Shown here piece by piece: positions 35,097-44,143 of a stretch of DNA of 64,000 bases (position 1 is the first letter of the stretch; each line of letters opens with the position of its first letter). The position numbers and the translations under genes are program-made. The stretch lies in the NCBI GenBank assembly GCA_024641705.1, contig JAHECO010000011.1, positions 1-64,000 of the forward strand. Direction: 5' to 3'. Under the pieces are notes generated by a model. That model saw nothing but the letters and a program-made list of their open reading frames with translations. It was not told where the DNA came from and made no database searches. The stretch is from Candidatus Kryptoniota bacterium. GTDB taxonomy: Bacteria > Bacteroidota > Ignavibacteria > Kryptoniales > JAKASW01.

Positions 35097-35379
35097 GGAT
35101 ATTGGGCAATTCTTGAGACCATATGAGGGCTTTATGGCGTTGTGGGGCGCGGCGGTACCTAGGTTAGAAAGGCAGAAGTAATTCTCCAAAGTGAAACGGC
35201 AAGGTGACAAGGAACACTTCTGAGGGGATTACTAAGAGGGAGTCCGCCACGTGGCGCGAAGCTCGCCACTCGCGATGACAGGTGAGTGTTAGTTCATCGC
35301 TCTTGCACAAGCTCCTGCTTGTGTCAGGCGGTTCGGGAATAGGCAATTGCCGCACGAACTATCACACAAACCACGGCGA

Positions 35380-35675
35380 AGAGACTACGCTCGCAGTCAT
35401 CCTTCGACTCGTCGTCCTTTGCCGTTGGCGGCGGACTCCTTGCTCAGGGTGACGGGCCTTCTTGTGGTTGCTTCCTACCCCTTTCAGTCATCCAGAGCGA
35501 GCGAAGTGAGTCGAAGGATGAGCCGAGTGAAGTGGGAAGATGGCGTCACTCTTCGACTCGTCCCGCCAAGAGCGGGACTCTCTCAGAGTGACCGGGTTGT
35601 TTTTGCCTGCACCCAAACGCCAAAGTCATCCCGAGCGACCCCGACGAAAGTCGGGGGAGTCAAAGGATGAGGGAA
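35380..35675. repeat. Cluster of palindromic TCATCC/TCGAAGGATGA repeats
   Basis: The gene-free stretch 35097-35762 carries four related blocks in alternating orientation: near 35397 (TCATCCTTCGACTCG ending GGGTGAC), 35488 (TCATCCAGAGCGAGCG ending CGAAGGATGAG), 35546 (TCACTCTTCGACTCG ending AGAGTGAC) and 35625 (TCATCCCGAGCGA ending AAAGGATGAG). Each can form a hairpin. Before them, near 35266-35282, CTCGCGATGACAGG is one end of the CATTGCGAGG...CGATGACAGG repeat family. No gene is visible. Confidence 0.65.
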
Positions 35676-35762
35676 CCGCCTCCTTCCTACCAAGCTTCTG
35701 TTCGACAGCGGTGCTGAGTTTCCTCTCCCGATACTTGCCGTTTTGGGTGCGTTTTGAATCAA

Positions 35763-35846
35763 ATTAGCGCATATGCTAATTCAATACTTGCCGAGGTAAG
35801 CTTATATGCTTATATTATCTCGCAAAACATAAGGATATATGCTAAT
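35763..35846 (+). promoter_or_regulatory. Operator-like triplicate sites upstream of the mobile mystery A gene
   Basis: Three related AT-rich sites precede and overlap the start: ATTAGCGCATATGCTAAT (35763-35780), TAAGCTTATATGCTTA (35797-35812) and ATAAGGATATATGCTAAT (35829-35846). Each has inverted half-sites around a TATATG/CATATG centre, and spacing is about 33 bases centre to centre. The third covers the ribosome site AAGGA and the ATG. This is the pattern expected for autorepression by the Xre-type protein encoded next. Confidence 0.6.
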
Positions 35847-36309
35847 GGTAAGACTCGCCCGGAAACTCATGATAGAACAGCTCGACAAGAAGCTCGCGCA
35901 GTTCACGGAACTCAAGAAAATCGAAGTCCCTCTGGGGGGATGGATAAATGCAGTAAGGACTACCCTCAACATGAGCCTCGCACAGCTTGGCCGGAGACTG
36001 AAGATGACTTCCGTCGGTGCAAAGGGAATCGAGGACCGCGAGAAGGACGGGAGCATCACTCTCAAGAAACTGATCGAGGCCGGCAGGGCACTCGACCTTG
36101 ATTTCGTCTACGGCTTCCTGCCGAAGGAATCTTCCATCGAGAAGATGATCGAGAAACGTGCCGAACAGGTGGCCCGTGAGATTGTGATGAGAACTTCCCA
36201 CAACATGAAACTTGAAGAGCAGGAGAACAGTGAGGAGCGGTTGAAGCAGGCGATCAAGGACAGGGTTGATATGCTCAAGCGGGAGGTCCCGAAGCATCTG
36301 TGGGATTAG
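35845..36309 (+). CDS. Mobile mystery protein A (Xre-family regulator, antitoxin-type)
   Basis: The 154-residue protein is started at ATG 35845, 9 bases after AAGGA; an ATG at 35839 is too close to the ribosome site. Residues about 35-90 hold a helix-turn-helix of Xre type (LNMSLAQLGRRLKMTSVGAKGIEDRE), with the rest of the chain as in mobile mystery protein A. It overlaps the Fic gene by 10 bases. The pair is often seen next to mobile elements and is regarded as a toxin-antitoxin-like unit, this protein being the DNA-binding partner. The operator-like repeats upstream support autoregulation. Confidence 0.85.
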   Translation: MVRLARKLMIEQLDKKLAQFTELKKIEVPLGGWINAVRTTLNMSLAQLGRRLKMTSVGAKGIEDREKDGSITLKKLIEAGRALDLDFVYGFLPKESSIEKMIEKRAEQVAREIVMRTSHNMKLEEQENSEERLKQAIKDRVDMLKREVPKHLWD

Positions 36310-36896
36310 ACCTCGACTTCTCAGAGTGCCAGACTCCGATCGATGAAGACGAAAAAGAGGGCCTGCTCATAAAAACGATCACGACGAGAGGTGAGCTCAA
36401 CGAGTTCGAGCAGTTAGGTGTTGAGAAAGCCGTGGAATGGAGCAGGAGAAGAAAGTTCAGTGCGGACCAGATACTCTCCGAGGAATTCGTGAAAGACCTG
36501 CACCGCGTCATGTTCGAAGATATCTGGAAGTGGGCGGGTGAGTTTCGAAGAACTAATAAGAATCTCGGCGTCGACAAGAATGTTATCCGCGTAGAACTGA
36601 GAAAACTCCTGGATGACTGCAGATACTGGACAGCCAACGACGTATTCGATCCGGATGAAACAGCCGTGAGATTCAGCCACCGGATCGTTTCCATTCATCC
36701 GTTCGCGAACGGCAACGGGAGGCACTCGCGCCTGATCGCGGATATCCTCGTCAGTCACGGGTATGGGCGCCCACCTTTTTCATGGGGGAGCGTTAGTCTG
36801 ACCGCTCATGGTGCCGCGAGGTCCGCGTATTTGGAAGCATTGCGCGACGCGGATGAGAACGACTATCGCTCCCTGATCGAGTTCGCACGGAAGTGA
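36300..36896 (+). CDS. Mobile mystery protein B (Fic-domain protein)
   Basis: The 198-residue protein starts at GTG 36300 within the end of the regulator gene. The complete Fic active-site motif HPFANGNGRHSR lies at residues 133-144, so AMP- or NMP-transfer activity is likely intact. The N-terminal helix set LNEFEQLGVEKAVEW is typical of mobile mystery protein B. A class I antitoxin inhibitory motif is not obvious. It probably acts as the toxin of the pair, modifying a cytoplasmic protein, held in check by the upstream partner. Confidence 0.9.
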   Translation: MGLDLDFSECQTPIDEDEKEGLLIKTITTRGELNEFEQLGVEKAVEWSRRRKFSADQILSEEFVKDLHRVMFEDIWKWAGEFRRTNKNLGVDKNVIRVELRKLLDDCRYWTANDVFDPDETAVRFSHRIVSIHPFANGNGRHSRLIADILVSHGYGRPPFSWGSVSLTAHGAARSAYLEALRDADENDYRSLIEFARK

Positions 36897-36957
36897 AACT
36901 TGTGATGACAGGTGAGTTGTGGAACTTGCCGAGGTGCACTTTGGGCATCGCTTCAAA

Positions 36958-37175
36958 TCAACCCGTCATTGCGAGGAGTGGTGCGCCCGTGGCGCACCAC
37001 GACGTGGCAATCCCCGTAATGAAACCTCTACCCGGGCAAGCCTTAGGTCGTAGGACGACAAAGCGGGGGATTGCCACTCCCGATCCCGCTGACGCGTGAT
37101 CGGGATCGCGATGACAGGTATGGTGGCAGGGGATTGCCCACGTAGCCCGACAAGCTACATGCAATGACGGGAGTT
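36958..37175. repeat. CATTGCGAGG...CGATGACAGG dispersed repeat, compound copy
   Basis: The gap 36897-37246 is filled with this family: CGTCATTGCGAGGAGTGG at 36964, GACGTGGCAATCCCC at 37002, its mirror GGGGATTGCCACTCCC at 37067, TCGCGATGACAGG at 37106, and again GGGGATTGCCCACG and GCAATGACGGG up to 37172. The inverted layout means the transcript would fold into a long hairpin. Other copies in this window are listed separately. Confidence 0.7.
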
Positions 37176-37246
37176 TTGTATGGGCGGGACATTCCACATC
37201 ATAACAATTCCCTCCGGCGGACGAATTATGCTATATTCCCATCGGC

Positions 37247-37549
37247 ATGCGAAAGATCTTCCACGTCTACATCATGACCAATAAGTACAACACCGTTCTA
37301 TATACGGGGGTGTCGAGCATATTGCCTAATAGGGTTCGACAGCATAAGGATGAAATCTTCGATGGGTTCACCAAGAGATACAACGTCGACAAGCTGGTCT
37401 ATTTCGAAATCTGTTCTGATGCTTATACTGCGATTGGCCGGGAAAAGCAGATCAAGTCGTGGTCGAGAAAGAAGAAAGATGACTTGATAAACGGAATGAA
37501 TCCTGAGTGGAGGGATCTGAGCGCGGAAGTGCTGGAATGGAGGCAGTGA
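37247..37549 (+). CDS. Stand-alone GIY-YIG nuclease-superfamily protein
   Basis: The protein has 100 residues with the GIY-YIG fold: VYIMTNKYNTVLYTGVSS at the N-terminus (the GIY and YIG strands), then R29 and the helix with LPNRVRQHK, and KLVYFE. This is the small UPF0213/COG2827-like type of unknown role. ATG is at 37247 with no strong ribosome site. Such single-domain genes often sit between dispersed repeats, as here, and may be mobile or involved in DNA repair. Confidence 0.85.
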   Translation: MRKIFHVYIMTNKYNTVLYTGVSSILPNRVRQHKDEIFDGFTKRYNVDKLVYFEICSDAYTAIGREKQIKSWSRKKKDDLINGMNPEWRDLSAEVLEWRQ

Positions 37550-37575
37550 GCTACTAAGCAAGGGAAGCTCCATGC

Positions 37576-37680
37576 CAATCAACCAGTCATTGCGAGGAGT
37601 GGCGCCAAAGGCGCCGCGACGTGGTGCCGCCTTGTCGCAGATACCGCGCCTCGCGGTGCGGCATCTCCCGACCAATTTAT
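37576..37680. repeat. CATTGCGAGG-type repeat copy
   Basis: CAGTCATTGCGAGGAGTGGC begins at about 37584 and is followed by GGCGCCAAAGGCGCC, a perfect short palindrome, GCGACGTGGTGCC and GCGGTGCGGCATCTCCCG. A further end of the same family (CTCCTCGCAATGACAGG) lies at 37852-37868. With the 127-bp element in between, these repeats take up the whole gap 37550-37888. Confidence 0.65.
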
Positions 37681-37692
37681 TATATATGTCGG

Positions 37693-37819
37693 GAGGCTGT
37701 CCAGAAAGTCTTGTCTGTCATGCTGAACGAAGTGAAGCATCCATTTTTCAGAACGAATAAGTGGATTCTTCAGTCGCTCCGCTCCTTCAGAATGACATTT
37801 TCCTTGTTTTGGGACAACC
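37693..37819 (+). repeat. 127-bp dispersed element, copy 1
   Basis: This segment from GAGGCTGTCCAGAAAGTC to TTTTGGGACAACC is repeated at 45561-45687 with the same length and, by eye, one difference (GTGAAGCATCC here, GTGAAACATCC there). Inside it, TGTCATGCTGAA and TTCAGAATGACA form inverted ends about 95 bases apart, so it can fold. No coding capacity. It behaves like a small non-autonomous mobile element or a very conserved intergenic repeat. Confidence 0.85.
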
Positions 37820-37888
37820 CCGCGTCGTCCATCCCGCTGACGCGGGATGTCCTCCTCGCAATGACAGGTGATTTGAAGGGGTCGCCCC

Positions 37889-40282
37889 TCAGTTATCCCC
37901 CTGCCCTTTATCCGGCTGGCCCTGCGATTTGTAGTTGTTGAAATTATACTGGAAATTCAACACGACTATCGGAGCGCGGCGGTTGAAATAATTGTATTCG
38001 TAAAAGCCCGTACCTTGTGACGTGAACTCGCGGTTCCCGGTGCTCAGGATGTCGTTTGCCTGCAGCGTCAATGTCAGCGTTTTCGAGATTATGTCGTACT
38101 TCAATGCGAGGTCGGTCGTGAAGAACCCGCCCCACGTGCCCTGGGCCGTTACGGATGGACTGTGGTACCTCGCGCTAAGCTGAACTTCGGTCGAATGGCT
38201 CAGCGTGAACGTATTGCTCATCTTCGAACTCCAGTCGAAGCTTTCCCTGGCAAAAGACTGGCTGCTCAAGGCGCCGCTTATTTTGTAATTGTAGAGATTG
38301 CCCATGAGATTGAGCTGCCACATTTTCACCGGGTTGAACATAACGCTGACCTCGTAGCCGACCGCGTAAGAGTTTCCGACATTCGCGACGGACGTCAGCG
38401 TCACGTTCTCCGCGTAAACCGAGTTTATGTGCTGGAGCTTGTCCTTGGTGAAGCGGTAGTAAACATCGTTCGATAAGGTTACGTCGCCGAGAAAGGTCTG
38501 AAGCCCTATCTCGTAGGAATCGGTAAGCTCGGGCCTGAGAAGGGGGTTCCCGATGTGGACGGTGTTCGCGTCATACCACGAGTAGTACGGCTCGAGGTCT
38601 CCGCCGTCCGGCCTCTCAATTCTCCGTGTGTAGCTCGCCATGAGCTGTGTACCGTTGCTGAAACTGTAAGAGGCGCTGAGCGACGGGAAATAATCCCACC
38701 TGCCGAATGAAAAGCGCTGACTCGTATCCGCCTGCGCCACGAGCTGGTACGTGTACTCAGTCCGGAACCCGACTTGGACTCCGAGGCTGTCCCACTTGTC
38801 GGAGAAAATCGAATAGGCCGCGAACCTGGAGCGGTTGAAATTATTCGTATGGCTGAACGGCGCCTGGAAATTGTAATTGCCGGTGGTGGAATCGAAACCG
38901 TACAGCTTGTTGACGTCCTCATAAGTCCTGCTGAAGAATTCAGAACCGGCGGAGAACTGTTCAGATTTGTCTATCGACAGCGTGTAGTCGATGTTTCCCC
39001 GAATTTCGTTCTGCGGACCCAGCTCCGTGGTTTGTGTCCCGTTGAGCGTGGTGTTGCTTTGTGTGGCCGTGCTTATCGCGGCCTCATCCGAACTGTTGTG
39101 CCTGAAGGAGAGGTAGCCGGTAAGCCGGTCGCCGCGGGAGTCGTGAAGGTAGTTAGTGTTCAGTTCGTAGAATGTACCATAATGGTTATAATTGTGGTCG
39201 TTTATATAAATGAGCTGCTGGGCATCGGACGACTGGTTCGTGTTCAGCGACGAATAATGGTGAAACGCCCTGCCGCCATATCGTCCTCCGAACGACAGGT
39301 TGTCGTGCCGGGTCAGGTTGAATCCGATCCCGCCTCTCACGCCCGAAAGGATGCGCTGCCAGAGGACGCTGCCGTCGGAGTTGAGAGAGGATGTACTCCC
39401 TCCGATGGTGAACTGTTTCACCTGCCGGTTGGTGCCGGGGAAGGTGCGGCGGTTGAAGTCCGCGCCGATGTTGTAATTCAGCGAAGGCGTTTTGTATTGA
39501 AGGATGAAGTTCCCGCCGTATTTGTCGTAGAGACCGCCGGTCAGGTTAACGATTCCGCTCAGTCCGAGATCGGAATTCTTTTTCAGAATGATGTTGATTA
39601 TCCCGGCGGAGCCGCTCGCGTCGTACTTCGCCGAAGGGTTTGTCATTATCTCGATGTTCTTGATCGAAGTGGCCGGGATCTGCTGCAGGGCGTCCTGCGC
39701 GCCCATCACCGAAGGACGGCCGTCGACAAGTACCTGGAAATTTGTGCTCCCCCTTAAGCTCACCGTCCCGTTTATGTCGACACTCACCGAGGGTACGTTT
39801 TGAAGAACGTCCGCTGCCGTGCCCGCCAACGCTGTCTTGATCTGGTTCACGTCGATGACCTGTTTGCCCATCTGGTATGTTATCGGCGATCTCTTTCCTT
39901 CCGTCACGACGTTCGGCAGGCTAATGGCCGAAGGGTGGAGATAAATCCGGCCCAGGTCCAGATTAGGCCGCTTGTCCGTGAGAACGACTTCGCCGACCAC
40001 TCTCACGCGGTAACTGAGGATCTGGACGCGCAGGAAGTAACTCCCCGGTCTTACTCCGGTCAATGTGAACTTGCCGGCCGCGTCCGTGACTGCCCCGGTC
40101 ACCTGCGTGCTGTCATCTTTTGTAAAGAGAATTACGTTTGCGAACTGGACGGGTTCTTTGGTATCCCGGTCGAGGACGCTCCCGGTTATGGTACCTTCTC
40201 CGGTGGCCGTTTGATTCGGCTGGCCGTAAACCGGGAAGGTGAAGGCTAACAAGACAAAAAGTATGTATGCTTTCTTTGACAT
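37889..40282 (-). CDS. TonB-dependent outer-membrane receptor with CarboxypepD_reg-like domain
   Basis: This 797-residue protein has a signal peptide (residues 1-20). Residues about 28-115 form a CarboxypepD_reg-like/SpaA-type domain (GTITGSVLDRDTKEPVQFAN). Residues about 130-235 form the plug (VDVNQIKTALAGTAADVL, VDGRPS, IEIMTNPSAKYDASGSAG). The rest is the OMP_b-brl_3 barrel with repeated amphipathic strands. The ATG follows an upstream gene-free region with repeats. The substrate is unknown; such single receptors without SusD import peptides, siderophores or other small ligands. It is convergent with nothing and seems a single gene. Confidence 0.92.
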   Translation of the reverse strand: MSKKAYILFVLLAFTFPVYGQPNQTATGEGTITGSVLDRDTKEPVQFANVILFTKDDSTQVTGAVTDAAGKFTLTGVRPGSYFLRVQILSYRVRVVGEVVLTDKRPNLDLGRIYLHPSAISLPNVVTEGKRSPITYQMGKQVIDVNQIKTALAGTAADVLQNVPSVSVDINGTVSLRGSTNFQVLVDGRPSVMGAQDALQQIPATSIKNIEIMTNPSAKYDASGSAGIINIILKKNSDLGLSGIVNLTGGLYDKYGGNFILQYKTPSLNYNIGADFNRRTFPGTNRQVKQFTIGGSTSSLNSDGSVLWQRILSGVRGGIGFNLTRHDNLSFGGRYGGRAFHHYSSLNTNQSSDAQQLIYINDHNYNHYGTFYELNTNYLHDSRGDRLTGYLSFRHNSSDEAAISTATQSNTTLNGTQTTELGPQNEIRGNIDYTLSIDKSEQFSAGSEFFSRTYEDVNKLYGFDSTTGNYNFQAPFSHTNNFNRSRFAAYSIFSDKWDSLGVQVGFRTEYTYQLVAQADTSQRFSFGRWDYFPSLSASYSFSNGTQLMASYTRRIERPDGGDLEPYYSWYDANTVHIGNPLLRPELTDSYEIGLQTFLGDVTLSNDVYYRFTKDKLQHINSVYAENVTLTSVANVGNSYAVGYEVSVMFNPVKMWQLNLMGNLYNYKISGALSSQSFARESFDWSSKMSNTFTLSHSTEVQLSARYHSPSVTAQGTWGGFFTTDLALKYDIISKTLTLTLQANDILSTGNREFTSQGTGFYEYNYFNRRAPIVVLNFQYNFNNYKSQGQPDKGQGDN

Positions 40283-40524
40283 TGGTACTCCGAATTCCTC
40301 ACTGCCGCATCTTCAAGTTGAGCCGACGATAATGTTCTGATACACGACATATAGACGTTTGAACCGTACATTGGATTCGCCGTGGGCAGCCCACTATTTG
40401 AACAAAAGGAGGTAATAATACGATCCACAATGTAACCCATTTGAATGAAAACGAGATGAAGGATCGCGTCCCGGCGCCCGAAAGCTACAGGGCGTTGTTC
40501 CGGTAGAAGAAGTTTCGGGGATCA

Positions 40525-40645
40525 CTATATAACAACGAGTCATTGCCGCGAAGTGTTCCTGAGGAGAGCGCGATGACAGGAGTCTTGTAGGAACGCGCCC
40601 CAACAACAACCAGTCATTGCGAGGCACGAATCCCGGCATTGTCCA
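40525..40645. repeat. CATTGCGAGG-type repeat copies
   Basis: GAGTCATTGCCGCGAAG at 40538, GAGAGCGCGATGACAGGAG at 40566 and CAGTCATTGCGAGGCACG at 40612 are ends of the same repeat family in alternating orientation. They lie in the gene-free stretch 40283-40893, upstream of the receptor gene. No coding frame is supported there. Confidence 0.6.
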
Positions 40646-40675
40646 GATTAGTCATTGGAATGGGCCACAATGGAT

Positions 40676-40785
40676 CAAAATCTCTGTGGAGCTCTGTGAT
40701 TCTCGGTGGAACTCTGTGTGATAACGGAGCCGTTTCACGGAGAGACACGGAGGAAGCACAGAGAGCCACAGAGAAAGTGGGATGC
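40676..40785. repeat. CACAGAG/CTCTGTG palindromic repeat, copy 1
   Basis: TCTCTGTGGAGCTCTGTG (from 40680) is mirrored by CACAGAGAGCCACAGAGA (to about 40777), with CGGTGGAACTCTG and CACGGAGAGACACGG nested inside. The unit can form one hairpin of about 100 bases. A second unit with the same words is at 44815-44925. Confidence 0.7.
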
Positions 40786-40893
40786 GGTTCATTTTCAGCT
40801 GCGAACTATTTATCCCATTCCGTCGGGCAGCCCCGGTATCCGGAGAGTCAGGGGAAAATTCAATGGGCTGGAAGAGACCTGTTAGATTAGTAT

Positions 40894-42735
40894 ATTGACA
40901 TCCTGAACAGAAGAACGCACCATACATTTCATATTCCGGTCCTGGGGCTGGCATTCTCGGTCGACACGCCGCTGAAGGTAGCGCGGTTCGGCATCTCGTC
41001 GGTAATATCTGTTGTCGACGACGTGCTGGTCGAACGCATGAGGAAACACCACGCCCTGCTGAACGGCGAACCGTTCGCGCCGATTTCGGTGCGCGAGCAC
41101 GATTACCGCGCGAAGCGGATTACCGCCTACCTGGACCTCGTCGGCCTGCTCGTCGAGCGGCAGACCGCCAGGCTCAAATCGTCAGCGTTCGAAAAGGGGA
41201 GCGAGATCGTAAAATACTTCGAAATGCTTCCGGACTTCTCTCCCGTAAAGCAGCTCTATAACCGGATGCTGCGGACGGCAGATATCGAGAAGCGGTCGTC
41301 TATGCAAGACGAGCTGCGCTCGCTGGTAGTCGCGGGCGACATCGATGTGAACGTCATGACGAAGGTCGACAAGATTAACGCCGGAAGAGACATGCGGCCT
41401 CTTCCTCCGGAGTTTTCCCACGCGGCTGCCGCGATGCGCGGGTTCGTCGGGAGCAAGCTCAATTCCTCCGTCGTGTTGTCTGCCGGTCTGAATCCACGCC
41501 TGTTCGGCTATATGGAAAAGTCGGCCGGTTTTCTCCCGGGTCCCGACGGCAGTCTGAAAAAGAAAGTCATACTGAAAGTAAGCGACTACCGCTCGGCGTA
41601 TATACAGGGAAAAATCCTGGCAAAGAAAGGAATCTGGTGCTCGGAGTTTCGCGTCGAGTCGGGGTTGAACTGCGGGGGTCACGCATTTGCCACCGACGGG
41701 TATCTGCTCGGCCCGATCCTGGAGGATTTCAAATCGAAGCGAGAGTCCCTTCGCGGTGAGCTTAGGGACCTCTACTCGGCGGGGTTGAAAGAAAAAGGTT
41801 TCCAGGTGCCTCAGGCAGCGATGGAATTTCTCATCACTGTCCAGGGCGGGATCGGCACAGCCAGAGAAGACGCGTTCCTGCACGAGCGCTACGGTGTCGA
41901 CGGCACCGGCTGGGGGTCTCCGTTCCTTCTTGTCCCCGAGGTGACGAACGTCGATGACGAGACGCGTAATCTGCTTGCCGGGTCAGGAAAGGAATCATTC
42001 TATCTCAGCGACGCGTCGCCGCTCGGGATCTCTTTCAGCAATATCAGGAATTCCTCGAGCGAGAGGCAGATCCGGCAGCGGGCAGAAGAGGGAAAGCCGG
42101 GCGCGCCATGCACAAAGAAATTCCTCGTATCGAACACGGAATTCACGAAGGACCCGATCTGCACTGCGTCGAACCAATACCAGTCGTTGAAGATAGCCGA
42201 GTTGAAGTCTCTCGGGCTGCCGCCGTCCGAACTCGAAGAGAAGATCGGCAGGGTGCTTGAGAAGGCGTGTCTCTGTGAAGGGCTCTCCGCAACGGCGCCG
42301 TTCCGCGGGAAATCGAAGGGGCGCGCGGTGGCGGTTTGTCCCGGCCCAAACCTGGCTTACTTTTCGAGAATTTTTTCGCTGGAGGAAATGGTCGGACACA
42401 TTTACGGCCGGTTGGAGTTGCTTGGGGCCGAGCATCGTCCGAACATGTTCATACAGGAATTAGGGCTGTACGTGGAATACCTGAAGAACGAGGTCCGGAA
42501 GCGGCTGGATTCGCTGACTGCCAGGGACAGGAAATATCTGAAGAATTTTGCCGAAAGCCTCCATGAAGGGATCGCGTATTACAGGTCACTTATTCCGAAC
42601 CTGGCAGATGAGACGGAGCGTTACCGGGATATGATGCTCGAGGAGCTGCTCGAATTCCAGGAGCAATTATTCGGCATAATCGTTCCAGCCGAAGCGGAGG
42701 TACCTGTACCGGTCAGGAATACGACCGGGCGTTAG
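40894..42735 (+). CDS. Conserved protein of unknown function with a non-standard start codon
   Basis: A GTG at 41023 gives 570 residues, but the frame is clearly coding upstream to a stop at 40888: IDILNRRTHHTFHIPV, then LGLAFSVDTPLKVARFGIS. From memory this N-terminus is conserved in a large family of unknown function in FCB-group bacteria. No ATG, GTG or TTG exists in frame before 41023; ATT 40894 (giving (M)DILNRRTHHTF), ATC 40900 or CTG 40903 are the choices, and no clear ribosome site is seen. I use ATT. The C-terminal part has Cys-rich bits (ACLCEGLSA) but no motif I know. Cytoplasmic, no membrane segment. Confidence 0.72.
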   Translation: MDILNRRTHHTFHIPVLGLAFSVDTPLKVARFGISSVISVVDDVLVERMRKHHALLNGEPFAPISVREHDYRAKRITAYLDLVGLLVERQTARLKSSAFEKGSEIVKYFEMLPDFSPVKQLYNRMLRTADIEKRSSMQDELRSLVVAGDIDVNVMTKVDKINAGRDMRPLPPEFSHAAAAMRGFVGSKLNSSVVLSAGLNPRLFGYMEKSAGFLPGPDGSLKKKVILKVSDYRSAYIQGKILAKKGIWCSEFRVESGLNCGGHAFATDGYLLGPILEDFKSKRESLRGELRDLYSAGLKEKGFQVPQAAMEFLITVQGGIGTAREDAFLHERYGVDGTGWGSPFLLVPEVTNVDDETRNLLAGSGKESFYLSDASPLGISFSNIRNSSSERQIRQRAEEGKPGAPCTKKFLVSNTEFTKDPICTASNQYQSLKIAELKSLGLPPSELEEKIGRVLEKACLCEGLSATAPFRGKSKGRAVAVCPGPNLAYFSRIFSLEEMVGHIYGRLELLGAEHRPNMFIQELGLYVEYLKNEVRKRLDSLTARDRKYLKNFAESLHEGIAYYRSLIPNLADETERYRDMMLEELLEFQEQLFGIIVPAEAEVPVPVRNTTGR

Positions 42736-42906
42736 CGTCGGGGCCTCGCGGACCGACGACCGGGAAGGTTTTGAACGCGCATTTGCCCGCGTGCCTCCGT
42801 TTCGTGAGCGGGACTTTTGGGATCGTCTACATGATAAATAACATGACTGGCGCCGGGAGCACGGACCAATCAGCACCGCAAACCGAACCGAACTTTTCGT
42901 AAATTT

Positions 42907-43620
42907 ATGCCGATAATTATAACTAACGACGGTCGTGGCGCCATGAGACAATCGAGCAGAGACGAGACCCTGATCCATTCTTACCTCGACATGAGGCGTA
43001 TTATCGGCATACTTGCTATCACACTCCCGGTTATTCTGGTCGCTGGAGGGTTCAACCAGGTTGGGGCTGTCATACAAGGATCCCTCAGCAGCTATTACTA
43101 TACGAACATGCGCGACTTCCTCGTGGGCATGCTGTTCACCGTGGCGCTGTTTCTCATTTCGTACAAGGGATATGAACTCGTCGACGACGTCGTAACCAAC
43201 CTGAGCGGTTTATTCGCGCTCGGGATCATCGCCTTCCCGACTTCCATGTTCTCCAACCGCGTCGTGAGGGTCGGCGTGTTTCTCACGCCCGATAATGTCT
43301 CGCAGTACATTCACCTGGCATTCTCCATACTGTTCCTCCTGTCGCTGGCCTTCAATTCGATATACCTCTTCACAAGGCACGGCGGCGCCCCGAGCAGGGA
43401 GAAGAAGATGCGCAATCTTGTATATGTCGTCAGCGGCATTGTCATGCTGTCGTGCATCGCGGGCATGGTCGTGTATATCGCCTTCTTCTCGCATACGCCT
43501 CTCTCGAAGGGAAGGCCGGTACTGGTGTTCGAGACGATCGCGCTGATGTCGTTCGGAGTCTCGTGGCTTGTCAAAGGAAACACGCTCTTCAGGGACAAAC
43601 AGCTCTCAGCGCTCAGGTAG
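42907..43620 (+). CDS. Integral membrane protein of unknown function, six helices
   Basis: The 237-residue protein is read from ATG 42907; a second ATG at 42943 (M13) is possible. Six hydrophobic helices are seen at about residues 32-54, 73-85, 97-112, 135-155, 171-193 and 207-224. The stretch GAVIQGSLSSYYYTNMRDFLVG is reminiscent of DUF998-like membrane proteins, but I do not assign it. No partner gene: the neighbours are the unknown protein upstream and the sigma/anti-sigma pair on the other strand. Confidence 0.7.
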   Translation: MPIIITNDGRGAMRQSSRDETLIHSYLDMRRIIGILAITLPVILVAGGFNQVGAVIQGSLSSYYYTNMRDFLVGMLFTVALFLISYKGYELVDDVVTNLSGLFALGIIAFPTSMFSNRVVRVGVFLTPDNVSQYIHLAFSILFLLSLAFNSIYLFTRHGGAPSREKKMRNLVYVVSGIVMLSCIAGMVVYIAFFSHTPLSKGRPVLVFETIALMSFGVSWLVKGNTLFRDKQLSALR

Positions 43621-43729
43621 GGGGAAGTTCGGGGAGTTGACGTTCGACTTGAAAGGGATCGGCGCCTCCTCCGGCAGACGACCTGGCCTGAATCGTCGTG
43701 CCCTGCGGAGACGCCGGTTCTAGATCCGT

Positions 43730-44143
43730 TCAGAGTACGCGTGCTCTACGTCTCATGACGAAGTACGTGACCCACAGCGCGATCCCGACGAGGCCGTAGA
43801 TCGATGCCTCGGCGGGCGAATCGAGGAACAGCCAGTGAGTGCCGCCGCTCCCCATCCGGTAAACTGAGAATGGAGCGAGCGTGAAAAATATCGCCAGCCC
43901 CATAATTGTCCCCCGCACCCGCAGCATCCTCTTCGTCTTCCTCAGCGATTGCATCTCCGCGTTCTTTCCCGGACCCGCCGGAATCGGCCTCGCCAGTAAA
44001 CCCCTCTTGAAGGACTCTGCCTCCTTCCCGAACGCCGGGTTCGCATGGATGTACTCGTCTACAAGCTTCCTCGTGTCCTGACTGCACTCGTCGGAGAAGT
44101 ATACCGGAAGAAGGTCTCTTACTATGTCCTCAGTTACTTGCAT
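43730..44143 (-). CDS. Putative membrane anti-sigma factor partner of the ECF sigma gene
   Basis: The 137-residue protein overlaps the sigma gene by 10 bases. The N-terminal 60 residues are helical (VTEDIVRDLLPVYFSDECSQDTRKLVDEYI) and resemble the start of anti-sigma factors, but only one Cys is present and the zinc-binding H-x3-C-x2-C motif is missing. Two membrane helices follow (about 75-92 and 108-128). This fits a membrane-bound anti-sigma or sigma-activity modulator; the position is the main argument. Confidence 0.7.
   Translation of the reverse strand: MQVTEDIVRDLLPVYFSDECSQDTRKLVDEYIHANPAFGKEAESFKRGLLARPIPAGPGKNAEMQSLRKTKRMLRVRGTIMGLAIFFTLAPFSVYRMGSGGTHWLFLDSPAEASIYGLVGIALWVTYFVMRRRARVL

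Noticed and set aside
38774..39757. 327-codon open frame antisense to the TonB-dependent receptor gene
   Set aside because: It lies wholly within the strongly supported receptor gene, has no ribosome site or family resemblance, and mirrors the GC-biased codon use of the real gene.
40639..40890. 83-codon frame upstream of the protein with the unusual start
   Set aside because: It runs through the CACAGAG palindromic repeat, which is non-coding elsewhere in the window.
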